A stretch of DNA of 41,190 nt from Chloroflexi bacterium HGW-Chloroflexi-10 (GCA_002840755.1 PHBZ01000046.1:1-41190), one strand, 5' to 3'. Shown: positions 16,967 through 24,807, counted from the stretch's first letter. Numbers and translations: made by a program. Notes: a model not told the origin generated them from the letters alone.

Positions 16967-17635
16967 AAACCGATTCTCGCCTAAAAGTGTCTTTTTTTGT
17001 GATTTTTGATACCTACTCATTAACCTCAAAAAAACATCTCGAAGATGTCAATTACTAGCAATACTCAATTGTCATCAGGACTGAACGGCGCGGCTGATTA
17101 AAGTGTTACAGCTTCCTAAACGGGGTAGCTTTGGGCTTAAAACAAGACCTCGCGCCACCAATGCTAAAATCGTCACGACGCATCCCAGAGTTCCCAACGG
17201 GACAACCTTATGAAAGGTCAATCTCCATTGCAGAGTACGGGCTTGAGCCATTAAACCTATAATTATCATAGGTCAAAACGCCCTTTGCTGGGTGGTTTCT
17301 TTCGTCGAAAATGATAGCAATAGCCGATCATATTTGTGTTCTCAGGACACGTTCCGTGTCCTTTCGGGAAAAACGATGGTCCGCTATCATAATGTGATGC
17401 ACCGAACAAGTATGGGATTGAGAAAAATTTCCGACGTCGGAAAGTGATTGTTTGAGAAGATACAAATTTTTGCTACTAGGTTTTTCTTGCGTGAGATCAA
17501 TTTCTGCATATACTTAATTTAGAAAGATTATTCGCAAGAATTGGGTGGGTTACCATACAAAATTACAACGTACCAACCCGTGTTTGGGAAAATAAACGGT
17601 AAAAATGCTGCGTGCTAGAATTTCGGATAATTAGT
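16967..17635. other. Long gene-free spacer with repeated hairpin block
   Basis: About 670 bp without a convincing gene. Positions 17341-17389 repeat the block found after the second cargo gene: AGGACAC-gttcc-GTGTCCT, TTCGGGAAAAA and GGTCCGC. The rest may be the remains of lost cassettes. A 64-codon minus-strand ORF (17075-17269) has no ribosome binding site or recognised motif and was not called. Confidence 0.5.
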
Positions 17636-17691
17636 AGTTGAACCAGGCTTCAGTTTTGTCCTCCGCCACATCAATCCTTAATTCGTTAGCC
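17636..17691 (+). repeat. Cassette-boundary repeat copy D (ends in GTTAGCC core)
   Basis: Shortest copy: GTTGAACCAGGCTTC, AGTTTTGTCCTCC, CACATCAATCCTTAATTC and core GTTAGCC (17685-17691). GTTAGCCACC is the exact reverse complement of GGTGGCTAAC at the end of the following gene (18250-18259). Confidence 0.75.
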
Positions 17692-17721
17692 ACCTTTCAT
17701 ACAATTAGGCTCTTTATAAAA

Positions 17722-18258
17722 ATGGTTAAAAATACTCAATGGCTTTACAATGATGTCCAAGAAAACAGAAAGGTATTGTCCAGCAACGATTCCCAACTTG
17801 CTCGGCGGAATTATTTGCGCTCTTTGTATTCTTTTTACGAAGTCTATTTATCAGACTTACGTGAAGTAGTAGCAAAACTTTTAGTTGATGACTTCGACTT
17901 AAGTGGAGAGTGGAAACTCCATGAAGTTTTCCCACTTTTGGACGAATCAGCCCGATTAGGTAAAAACGGAAAATTGGATTTAGAGCCTAATCGAATTCCA
18001 TTTTTATCTTTGGTGGCATATACATTAAAGGCCTTTGCAAAGCAAGTCGGTTTTGAAAAAGAAGTTTTATCTGATAGTCGATGGGAAGCATTTTGCCAAT
18101 CAACCCAGATTAGACATAGAATTACTCATCCGAAATTCCATACTGAGATTGAAATCACAGATGATGAATTAAAAACAATTGATAGCGGGCTGGAATGGTG
18201 GAAAGAAATTAATAGTGAATTGCAAAATAAGCGTTATGCAAAGTCAGTCGGTGGCTAA
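17722..18258 (+). CDS. HEPN-like cargo protein ending inside an attC-like arm
   Basis: A 178-aa mostly helical protein. Near the C-terminus IRHRITHP (R131 to H136) gives an Rx4H signature with the Thr-His-Pro turn seen in several HEPN-type proteins. No other domain is recognised. The first ATG inside the unit is 17722. An in-frame extension to 17638 would cross the recombination core at 17685 and lie in repeat D, so it is rejected. The TAA stop is contained in GGTGGCTAAC, the unit's left-end element, an arrangement common in integron cassettes. A toxin/defence role is inferred from motif and context only. Confidence 0.6.
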   Translation: MVKNTQWLYNDVQENRKVLSSNDSQLARRNYLRSLYSFYEVYLSDLREVVAKLLVDDFDLSGEWKLHEVFPLLDESARLGKNGKLDLEPNRIPFLSLVAYTLKAFAKQVGFEKEVLSDSRWEAFCQSTQIRHRITHPKFHTEIEITDDELKTIDSGLEWWKEINSELQNKRYAKSVGG

Positions 18259-18259
18259 C
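18250..18259 (+). other. attC-like left end of the fourth cargo unit
   Basis: GGTGGCTAAC followed by AAAGCGTGCAC. It is the perfect 10-bp reverse complement of the unit start GTTAGCCACC at 17685-17694, and includes the stop codon of the cargo gene. The downstream AAAGCG is shared with the second unit's end. Confidence 0.65.
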
Positions 18260-18741
18260 AAAGCGTGCACACACACTGGACGCTGGGGATTACCGCTTTT
18301 TCCAGCATTTCGCGAAGCGTGGCTTCGAGTTTTCTCCTCCTTTAGATAGAGTCCAATAAATGTCACCTCTGTATTAAGTCCACTGAAACGAGGAGACGTG
18401 TTGTAAGATATTATGAATGGAGTCCTCCATTATGACTTTATGATACAAGAAGATTAGGGTCTGGATCAGTATTATAGAATGCTGGATGAGTTATCTGACC
18501 CTTCTTTTTGGACCGATCATGTGAGGATTGTGGGGTGGATTGCAGCATCTCTGGGGCTCATTTATAGCCATACCTAAGACATTACGTTCTTGTAGGTCCT
18601 GACAAGAATATGGTATAATCAGATTGCACAATTAATAAAAACAGGCTGTTGATCCACCAACAGCACAATTCTTTTTATCGCTAACCGCGAGTTCTCAGGT
18701 TGACATTTTATCCCTAATCAGGCATGTTTCTTGTTTTTCCT
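18260..18741. other. Gene-poor right arm of the element
   Basis: No full gene is seen. An open stretch 18479-18577 could encode 32 residues (MLDELSDPSFWTDHVR...) that read like real protein but lack any start signals, possibly a gene remnant. TTGTAG-18 bp-TATAAT (18590-18619) is promoter-like. It is followed by GCTGTTG-atccac-CAACAGC (18645-18664), a hairpin without a T-tract directly after it. No downstream gene of the element uses this promoter. Confidence 0.4.
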
Positions 18742-18788
<47 letters not shown>

Positions 18789-18789
18789 A

Positions 18790-18816
18790 GCTCCTGGTTT
18801 TCCAGGGGCTTTTTTC
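18790..18816 (+). terminator. Intrinsic terminator, originally of tRNA-Pro
   Basis: GCTCCTGG-tttt-CCAGGGGC followed by seven T, immediately after the distal att copy. Its position one base after the tRNA fragment shows it was the tRNA terminator before integration. Confidence 0.8.
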
Positions 18817-18853
18817 TTTCCACTTATTTTATATCTGTATATTCTATCGGTAT

Positions 18854-18900
18854 TTGACAAACAAACTATATTAGTCCAAAATCTAATGCAATTAGTTTGT
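18854..18900 (+). promoter_or_regulatory. Promoter with candidate TetR operator
   Basis: TTGACA (18854-18859), 17-bp spacer, CAAAAT (18877-18882). The -10 lies inside a nested inverted repeat: outer arms ACAAACTA (18861-18868) and TAGTTTGT (18893-18900), inner arms ATTAG and CTAAT. This suits autoregulation by the TetR protein encoded second in the operon (inference). Confidence 0.55.
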
Positions 18901-18927
18901 CGTGTTTTTTTACAGGTAGGAGGTACT

Positions 18928-19657
18928 ATGAGAACTACATTTCATGGACAATATTTGATCCAATTGACACGCTTTCCGCGTATATTTCCGGTCAATTGTT
19001 ATCTTGTTAAAGAAGAGAATGGTTTAACATTAATCGATACTGGTATCCCAGGTTGTGAAAAGGAAATCCTGAATGCCGCCCGCGATATTGGTTTGGCCGA
19101 TCACCCGCATCGTCCTTACTCATGCGCACTACTACCATATCGGCTCCCTGGATGCCCTTCTTGCACTTTTACCTGCTGCCGAGTTTCTTGTCACTGCCCG
19201 AGATGCCCGTTTCCTTTCCGGGGATATGAGCCTCGACCTTGATGAACCTCAAACGAAACTGAATGGCAGTTATATAAAAATATCCTCTCGCCCCACGCGA
19301 TTTATCACTAATGGCGATCAAATAGGATCTTTTAAAGTTATCAGTTCCCCCAGGCATACTCCCGGTCATATTGCTCTGTTTGATCTGCGGGACAACTCAC
19401 TCATCGCCGGGGATGCATTCCAGACTCGTGCTGGATTGGCTGTTTCTGGGAATATGCGTCTCTTATTTCCATTTCCAGCTATGGCAACCTGGAACCGCTC
19501 CCTGGCACTTGAAAGCGCTCGTAAACTTTGCCACCTTAGCCCATCCCGATTGGCGGCAGGTCATGGGAATGTGTTGGAAAGCCCAGTTGCAGCCATCGAA
19601 ACCGCAATCGCAAATGCCGAACAAGCTTTTCAGAAAATAAAATCCTATGGCACGTAG
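18928..19657 (+). pseudogene. Metallo-beta-lactamase-fold hydrolase, frameshifted
   Basis: The gene starts with GTAGGAGG and ATG at 18928 and reads MRTTFHGQYLIQLT...LTLIDTGIPG in one frame up to about 19097. It continues in the +1 frame with PITRIVLTHAHYYHIGSLDAL, SSPRHTPGHIALFDL, SLIAGDAF and AAGHGN to 19657. An extra G in GGTTTGGCCGATC explains the shift. The zinc motif HxHxDH also reads HAHYYH, losing the conserved Asp. Intact relatives are glyoxalase-II-like or other MBL hydrolases of about 240 aa. One frameshift could be a sequencing error, but with the Asp loss a decaying gene is more likely. It overlaps the TetR gene by 11 bp. Confidence 0.75.
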
Positions 19658-20216
19658 CGTTGGCGTGACACGCGAAAAGTTGATCACCGTAGCCGGCCAA
19701 TTAGCTGATACACACGGCCTCGAACATTTAACCCTAGCACAAGTCGCCAACGAGTTGGGAATTCGGGTTCCCTCGGTTTATAACCACGTGGATGGAATTC
19801 CTGGCTTACACCGTGAATTGGCTATCCTGGGCGGACGTCAGCTCATGGAAAAGATCAATCGTGCTGTCATCGGTAAATATGTAGATGAGGCAGTAATAGC
19901 TTTGGCGCAGGTCTTTTACCATTACGCAAATGGGCATCCTGGGCTGTATGCTGCCTCTGTCCGTGCCCCAGCAGCCGATGACCTGGTGGCACAGCAATTT
20001 GTTCGTGAAATAGTTGAAGTGGTGCTTGCAGTACTGGCACCACTTCAACTGGAAGAAACAAATGCCATACACGCTGTACGTGGACTGCGCAGTATCATTC
20101 ATGGTTTTGTCATGCTAGAGCGTGCTGGTGGATTTGGTTTGCCAATTAATCGAGAAGAAAGTTTCCAATTCCTGATTAATACATTTATTATCGGGTTACG
20201 TACCAGCTGTAAATAA
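19647..20216 (+). CDS. TetR/AcrR family regulator (WHG-type C-terminal domain)
   Basis: A 189-aa repressor. The N-terminal helix-turn-helix is clear: LITVAGQLADTHGLEHLTLAQVANELGIRVPSVYNHV in residues about 11-48, of which the VPSVYNHV helix reads DNA. The C-terminal half (about 80-185) resembles the WHG/TetR_C_33 ligand-binding domain (GLRSIIHGFVMLERAGGFG). The ATG lies within the end of the metallo-hydrolase gene, so the two were translationally coupled. A palindromic element in the operon promoter is its likely operator. Confidence 0.88.
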   Translation: MARSVGVTREKLITVAGQLADTHGLEHLTLAQVANELGIRVPSVYNHVDGIPGLHRELAILGGRQLMEKINRAVIGKYVDEAVIALAQVFYHYANGHPGLYAASVRAPAADDLVAQQFVREIVEVVLAVLAPLQLEETNAIHAVRGLRSIIHGFVMLERAGGFGLPINREESFQFLINTFIIGLRTSCK

Positions 20217-20327
20217 TTCAAAAGAAACATCTGGTTTTCCAAGAGCTTCTATAAATTTGGTCACTTCAGTTGGTATTTTATCTCGAGAAGTTTCTTATTC
20301 AGAATTCTGCCCGTCTCATTTTGATGA

Positions 20328-20900
20328 TTACCCATTCTTCCGATGAAACCAGCACCATACTGAAATTTTACCGTGCAATTTGCTGGGCTGCACCCCTTCA
20401 AGACTGAAGTCGGTAAAAAATGTATAGGAGATTTCCAGTGGGCTCACTCCAATTCCAAAATAGGTTTTTCCATCAATCGCCCACAACAAAAACATGCCCC
20501 CTGGTCGCATAAAATCCGCTAATCCTTTGGCATATTTCATTCGTCCTGCTTCATTTAAACCATGAAAGCAGCCAACATCCAGACAAATATCAATACCTTG
20601 GGTAATATTCCCAAGGTTGGTTACATCTCCAACCAAAAAAAATCACGGCGACATTATTACTTTGAGCTTTTTCTTTAGCAGTTTCAATTGCTTTCGCGCT
20701 TAAATCTATCCCAGTTACCTGGTAACCCTTACTGGTCAGGTAAAGCGAATGTGTCCCAGTTCCACAACCAAGATCCAGAATACGGGATTGTTCAATGGTT
20801 TTATCTGTGATTACTGACACTTCAGCTGGAATGGAGTCCTGGTCCCAACTTGGATAGAGAAGCGATATGATAATTCGTAAATCTTAGTCAATAAAGACAT
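20328..20900 (-). pseudogene. SAM-dependent methyltransferase, two frameshifts
   Basis: Reading right to left, ATG at 20900 starts MSLLTKIYELSYRFS. The frame is then lost near 20857, where ATCCAAG would need one more C. The next frame gives YPSWDQDSIPAEVSVIT and the SAM motif ILDLGCGTGTHSLYL, VTGIDLS. It is lost again at an eight-T run (about 20634-20641), after which VGDVTNLGN...DFMRPGGMFLLW runs to the stop at 20328. Restored, it is a class I methyltransferase of about 190 aa. The substrate is unknown. Both lesions are at short homopolymers, so sequencing error cannot be excluded for either. Confidence 0.75.
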
Positions 20901-20995
20901 TGTTCTTATCCCTTTCAGATTATTTTCCTGGGCAAAGTATAGATTTAAATTGTGAACTAATTATGGAGTGGGAAAGGATAGATCATGTATATTTA

Positions 20996-21026
20996 TTGAC
21001 CACAAAATATTTTTTTCGATTACAAT
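20996..21026 (+). promoter_or_regulatory. Candidate promoter of the AlkZ-related gene
   Basis: TTGACC and TACAAT separated by 19 bp, about 37 bp before the start codon. The spacer is two bases longer than ideal. Confidence 0.4.
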
Positions 21027-21062
21027 AGAACATAAGTTTTATCCCAGTTAAGGAGCTTATGT

Positions 21063-21731
21063 ATGTCTTCAACAGAAAAAATAACTACCTATACAGAAAT
21101 GGTCGCCTTAATTCGCAAAATCGGCTTTCTTCCTTACCTGGGAAAGGGTTTTGCACTGCCCAGTGTTCAGGAATTAACCGACAATGAATGGCATGACAAT
21201 AATGAAGAAACGGACCCCTGGAAGTGGCGGGTACGCATAGCAGAAACTAACGAGATTGCATACAGCAAAGTATTCTCCAAGAAAAGCGGCTTTATTCACA
21301 GGGATTGGATAGCAGAATTTCTGTCTGTGAGGCGGGGGGAACAAACAGTGGATGATTTTTACGAGACCGGTTCTTTAAGCCAGGCAGCTAAAAGCATATA
21401 TGCACTCTTTTCGCCGCGTAAAATATTGGCAACCCACGAGATCAAAGCATTGGCCAATTTCGGTTCGCAAGATAAAACACGTTTCGAAAATGGCATGAAT
21501 GAATTGATGATGAAAATGTATCTGACGACACGCGGGCTCCGTTTGATCATCGGCGCCAATGGTGAACCTCACAGTTGGCCGTCCACAGCATACAGCACAA
21601 TGGAAGATTGGTACGGAAGCGCGATTCCTAAAGTCGACGTCCACGAGGCCGAAGAGAAAATTCGGGAGCGTATCCTACAATTCAATCCACAGGCGGACGC
21701 CAAACAGATTCTGAAACTCATTCGTCCATAA
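21063..21731 (+). CDS. AlkZ-related protein (YcaQ-like)
   Basis: A 222-aa protein with EETDPWKWRVRIAE (about 48-61), AYSKVFSKKSGFI and FLSVRRG, a pattern I associate with the AlkZ-related family, a shortened relative of winged-helix DNA glycosylases of the YcaQ/AlkZ type. The catalytic QxQ motif of true AlkZ is not evident, so glycosylase activity should not be assumed. AAGGAG lies 7 nt before the ATG. It is monocistronic and convergent with the HAD phosphatase gene. Family assignment is from memory and moderate. Confidence 0.55.
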   Translation: MSSTEKITTYTEMVALIRKIGFLPYLGKGFALPSVQELTDNEWHDNNEETDPWKWRVRIAETNEIAYSKVFSKKSGFIHRDWIAEFLSVRRGEQTVDDFYETGSLSQAAKSIYALFSPRKILATHEIKALANFGSQDKTRFENGMNELMMKMYLTTRGLRLIIGANGEPHSWPSTAYSTMEDWYGSAIPKVDVHEAEEKIRERILQFNPQADAKQILKLIRP

Positions 21732-21752
21732 ATCCATTACTTCTACCGTTAA

Positions 21753-22397
21753 TCAAGTAACCAGGATTTTCCAACCTTGCTGCTGAGCTATAAACAGTAG
21801 AGATGCATCTGGTGTAACCACAACCGGATGCGTCACTGTCTGTAATAATGGCAGATCGTTAATCGAATCGGAATAAAACCAGGATTCTTCCACTGTAAAG
21901 GCTTGTTCTGCCAGCCAGGTTTGTACCCGTTTCACTTTGCCTTCACGGAAAGCCGGCACACCTACAATAGTAGCTGTCATGAGTTTAGAGTCTATACGCA
22001 CATCAGTACTAATAACTTGTGAAATTTCCAATAAAGCTGCAATTGGTTCGACCAAAAAACTACTCGAAGCAGAAACCAGCAACACAACGTGTCCTTGTGC
22101 CAGGTGATTACGTACAAGTCGCGACATCATTGGTCGAATAAATTTTTTAATCTCACCTAGATATAATTCACGCATGATTAAAATTTTTTCCAAGCCGTGT
22201 TGTACTAAAGGAGCCATAAAACATTGCTGATAAGCATTGATCTCGAGAGTTCCGGCCTCATATTGGGAATAAAAGGCATGAATTTGGGCGATGTAACTAT
22301 CATCCACCAGTTTGTTTGTATACAAAAAAGTACTCCAGAATACTTCACTATCCTGAGACAGGATCGTATTATCCAAATCAAACATGGCAATTTTCAT
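21753..22397 (-). CDS. HAD-IB family phosphatase (SerB-like)
   Basis: A 214-aa soluble HAD hydrolase. Motif I is FDLDNTIL (nucleophile D7, general acid D9), motif II is VLLVSASSS, motif III Lys is in the EGKVKRVQ segment and motif IV is YSDSINDLPLL. This is the HAD-IB subgroup that includes phosphoserine phosphatase, acting on small phosphate esters; the exact substrate is unknown. The start overlaps the stop of the PLP enzyme gene by 4 bp, so the pair is translationally coupled and probably acts in one pathway. Confidence 0.88.
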   Translation of the reverse strand: MKIAMFDLDNTILSQDSEVFWSTFLYTNKLVDDSYIAQIHAFYSQYEAGTLEINAYQQCFMAPLVQHGLEKILIMRELYLGEIKKFIRPMMSRLVRNHLAQGHVVLLVSASSSFLVEPIAALLEISQVISTDVRIDSKLMTATIVGVPAFREGKVKRVQTWLAEQAFTVEESWFYSDSINDLPLLQTVTHPVVVTPDASLLFIAQQQGWKILVT

Positions 22398-23845
22398 ATC
22401 TCACCAAATGGCTTATCCAGAAAACTATGTGCCAACTTCACCATCGCATAAACATCTTCAAAAGTGCTTACCAACCCCAGTGAGATACGCACAGCACCTG
22501 TGCTCTTATCCATCAGACAGGTCCGAAAATCCTGGTATTCCATACGTGGTTTCATACCAAAACAGGTGTTCAATTCATTGACCGAGAGTCCCAACGCCAT
22601 TTCACCATCACCGGGATTGCAAAAGCAACCGGTGCGGATAGAAATATTGCTTTCATTGGCACGCGCTTCAACACGCAAATGATCAATAAAATGTCCTGCA
22701 GGATCATAAAAATTCATCGCCAGTGTACCACCGCGCCTTTCGGTATTTATAGGGCCAAAAATGCGTACCAGGTGTTCCCCATTACTATGGCGTAATGCGA
22801 ATAATTTTTCCAATAGCCAACCCGACAGGCAGGCGACCCGGGTATGAATCATCTCATAACCAATTTTCTGAATATGACGCAGTCCGATCTCAACCGCTGG
22901 TAGTGTCAGGTAGTTTAATGTGCCGTCTTCAAACCCTTCAGCGCCTTGATGTAAAAAATGCCGATCTCCCTGCACAGAAGCAACCGTAATGGTGCCGCCG
23001 GCAAACCAAGGGCGTTGCAACTTCGCCAGTGCTTTACGCGAGACAATTAATGCACCCACCCCGGTTGGATAACCAAATATTTTATAAAAGGACAGAGAAA
23101 CAAAATCAGGATGTACCTGACTGAGATCCAGTTGATTTGTCGGAACAAAGGCTGCCGCATCCAACAGTACATCCCAGCCACAAGCATGTGCTTTAGCGAT
23201 CCAATCCAGATCGTGTTGAACTCCGGAAAAATTGGATTGGGCCGGGTAAGCAAACAAATTATCTTCACTAACCTCGGCGCTGTGTAACTGGCATGCCAAT
23301 TCTTCAGCATTCAGGTGCATTTCTGGCAACATCACAGGAACATAGTGAATACTAGCACCTTTCGATCGAGCGAACTCGCGGATTCCATTAACCGAATTAT
23401 GGTTATCATACGTCAAAAGATAACGACTACTACTGCGAAACGGATACGATTCTCCCACCAACTTAAGTGCCCCACTGGCATTTGGGGTAAAAACACAAAC
23501 ATATTCTGCCGGATCAGCGTGAAAGAAGTTTAGTACCATTACACGAGCAGAATCTACTAATCGTGTTGCTGCCTGAGATGTCGGATTAGTAGAATGTGGG
23601 TTACCGAAGATATTTTCAGATAACAGATTAAGATGCGCTTTGAGCTGTGAATCAGCATATAAACCGCCTCCAGTATAATCAAGATAAATCTGACCAAGAC
23701 GATTTAGGTTGAAGTAATCAGTTGCCCTCAGTATATCCAATTTTGAAGTGGATTGAAAACGAGGATTTGCATTTAAAAAAGCTGCTTTTTCTACGGCACA
23801 GGTTAACAAACTTGTATTCAGGTTTTTGATTTCAGGTTGGCTCAT
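22394..23845 (-). CDS. Class V aminotransferase, molybdenum cofactor sulfurase-like
   Basis: A 483-aa PLP enzyme. It carries the hallmarks of the N-terminal domain of MoCo sulfurases: IYLDYTGGGLY (53-63), FGNPHSTNPTS (80-90), the FTPNASGALKLVGE segment, PLP lysine K255 in SFYKIFGYPTGVGAL, and IRTGCFCNPG with C407/C409, which includes the position of the persulfide-forming cysteine in relatives. It lacks the MOSC domain of eukaryotic enzymes. Activity as a cysteine desulfurase or lyase is likely; sulfuration of Mo enzymes is only an inference. It is coupled to the HAD phosphatase and preceded by the GntR regulator on the same strand. Confidence 0.8.
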   Translation of the reverse strand: MSQPEIKNLNTSLLTCAVEKAAFLNANPRFQSTSKLDILRATDYFNLNRLGQIYLDYTGGGLYADSQLKAHLNLLSENIFGNPHSTNPTSQAATRLVDSARVMVLNFFHADPAEYVCVFTPNASGALKLVGESYPFRSSSRYLLTYDNHNSVNGIREFARSKGASIHYVPVMLPEMHLNAEELACQLHSAEVSEDNLFAYPAQSNFSGVQHDLDWIAKAHACGWDVLLDAAAFVPTNQLDLSQVHPDFVSLSFYKIFGYPTGVGALIVSRKALAKLQRPWFAGGTITVASVQGDRHFLHQGAEGFEDGTLNYLTLPAVEIGLRHIQKIGYEMIHTRVACLSGWLLEKLFALRHSNGEHLVRIFGPINTERRGGTLAMNFYDPAGHFIDHLRVEARANESNISIRTGCFCNPGDGEMALGLSVNELNTCFGMKPRMEYQDFRTCLMDKSTGAVRISLGLVSTFEDVYAMVKLAHSFLDKPFGEI

Positions 23846-23914
23846 GCTTAGAATGGACCTCCAGTGAAAATATTCTTAAAAATAGAAGGGCTATAAACGA
23901 TATACCAGGTTTTC

Positions 23915-24616
23915 TTACCGATCAAAAGAACGTTGGCTTAACATGGGAGTGACAAGCGATTTTTGAAATTTTTGCAGTGCTTCCAAAACGCGTTCACGAG
24001 AGCATTCAATCTCTGTTTTGATAATTGCTTCAGCCAAATCACCATCCCGATTGTTCAGCGCATTACTCAAAGTGATATGATCAACCCGCATCTCCTCAGC
24101 ACTGTCACGCAAATCCAACCCCAGATGAAATATCCGGTGCAGTTCTTCCAGGGTTCTGTCCACTTGGTAAACCAAGCGCTGATTGCCAGAAGCAGCAACA
24201 ATTGAAAGATGAAATTGTGCATTATGTCGCAAAAAGTCTATATAACTGTTTCGTTTTTTATAAATGTACGTAAAATTTGCTAGTGTTGCAATCTCCTGCA
24301 GTTGAGACGCAGAAGCACGCTTGGTAGCTAAACGTACAGCAGCAGATTCCAACACAATCCGCATCTCATAAATTTCCAAAATATCTTGTAATGTAATCTG
24401 GCATACTTGGTATCCCAGGCGCGGTACGGATAAGACATACCCTTCCAATGCCAATTTGCGTAATGCCTCTCGCACCGGAGTAACCCCCAATCCATATTTA
24501 TCTGCCAAATCGGATTGTACAATAATCTGACCAGGACCAAGCAAGCAAGTATCAATTTCTTCCTTGATATATTGATATGCCCGTTCCGATAAAAATTGTT
24601 TCTGATTTTTTTCCAT
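23915..24616 (-). CDS. GntR family regulator (FadR/FCD subfamily)
   Basis: A 233-aa DNA-binding protein. An N-terminal winged helix (about 8-75) contains SDLADKYGLGVTPVREALRKLALEGYV, the standard GntR recognition helix. A helical FCD ligand-binding domain (about 85-215) follows, with EMRIVLESAAVRLA and later His residues (HNAQFHLSI, DHITLSNAL) that normally hold a metal and a carboxylate effector. Directly upstream is a perfect 25-bp palindrome, so autoregulation is likely. It could control the PLP/HAD pair downstream on the same strand or the divergent mannose-6-phosphate isomerase. Confidence 0.88.
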   Translation of the reverse strand: MEKNQKQFLSERAYQYIKEEIDTCLLGPGQIIVQSDLADKYGLGVTPVREALRKLALEGYVLSVPRLGYQVCQITLQDILEIYEMRIVLESAAVRLATKRASASQLQEIATLANFTYIYKKRNSYIDFLRHNAQFHLSIVAASGNQRLVYQVDRTLEELHRIFHLGLDLRDSAEEMRVDHITLSNALNNRDGDLAEAIIKTEIECSRERVLEALQKFQKSLVTPMLSQRSFDR

Positions 24617-24626
24617 AAAATCCTTT

Positions 24627-24651
24627 TATAATATATTAGTAATATATTATA
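24627..24651. promoter_or_regulatory. 25-bp palindrome upstream of the GntR gene, probable operator
   Basis: Arms TATAATATATTA (24627-24638) and TAATATATTATA (24640-24651) are perfectly inverted around a single G. The palindrome lies 10 bp before the GntR start codon and also contains -10-like TATAAT. The location and dyad fit a GntR-family operator. Confidence 0.65.
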
Positions 24652-24807
24652 AATCAAATCGCTTTTCAAGCGTCAATTGTCATCTTCCTTATAAATTAAT
24701 AATTGCCGGCTTGTTGCAATCCAGAATTATCTTCGAATCATGGAGCTTTATGCGTAGAAAATCTTCCACAACCTTCCCTGGAGAACAATTACGGATACAA
24801 TTACGTA

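Noticed and set aside
17075..17269. 64-aa minus-strand ORF in the long cassette spacer
   Set aside because: No ribosome binding site, no recognised motif, and the spacer looks like decayed non-coding DNA. A hydrophobic stretch alone is not enough.
24703..24807. TTG-initiated extension of mannose-6-phosphate isomerase
   Set aside because: The extra 35 residues do not resemble the family, which begins at the ATG at 24808.
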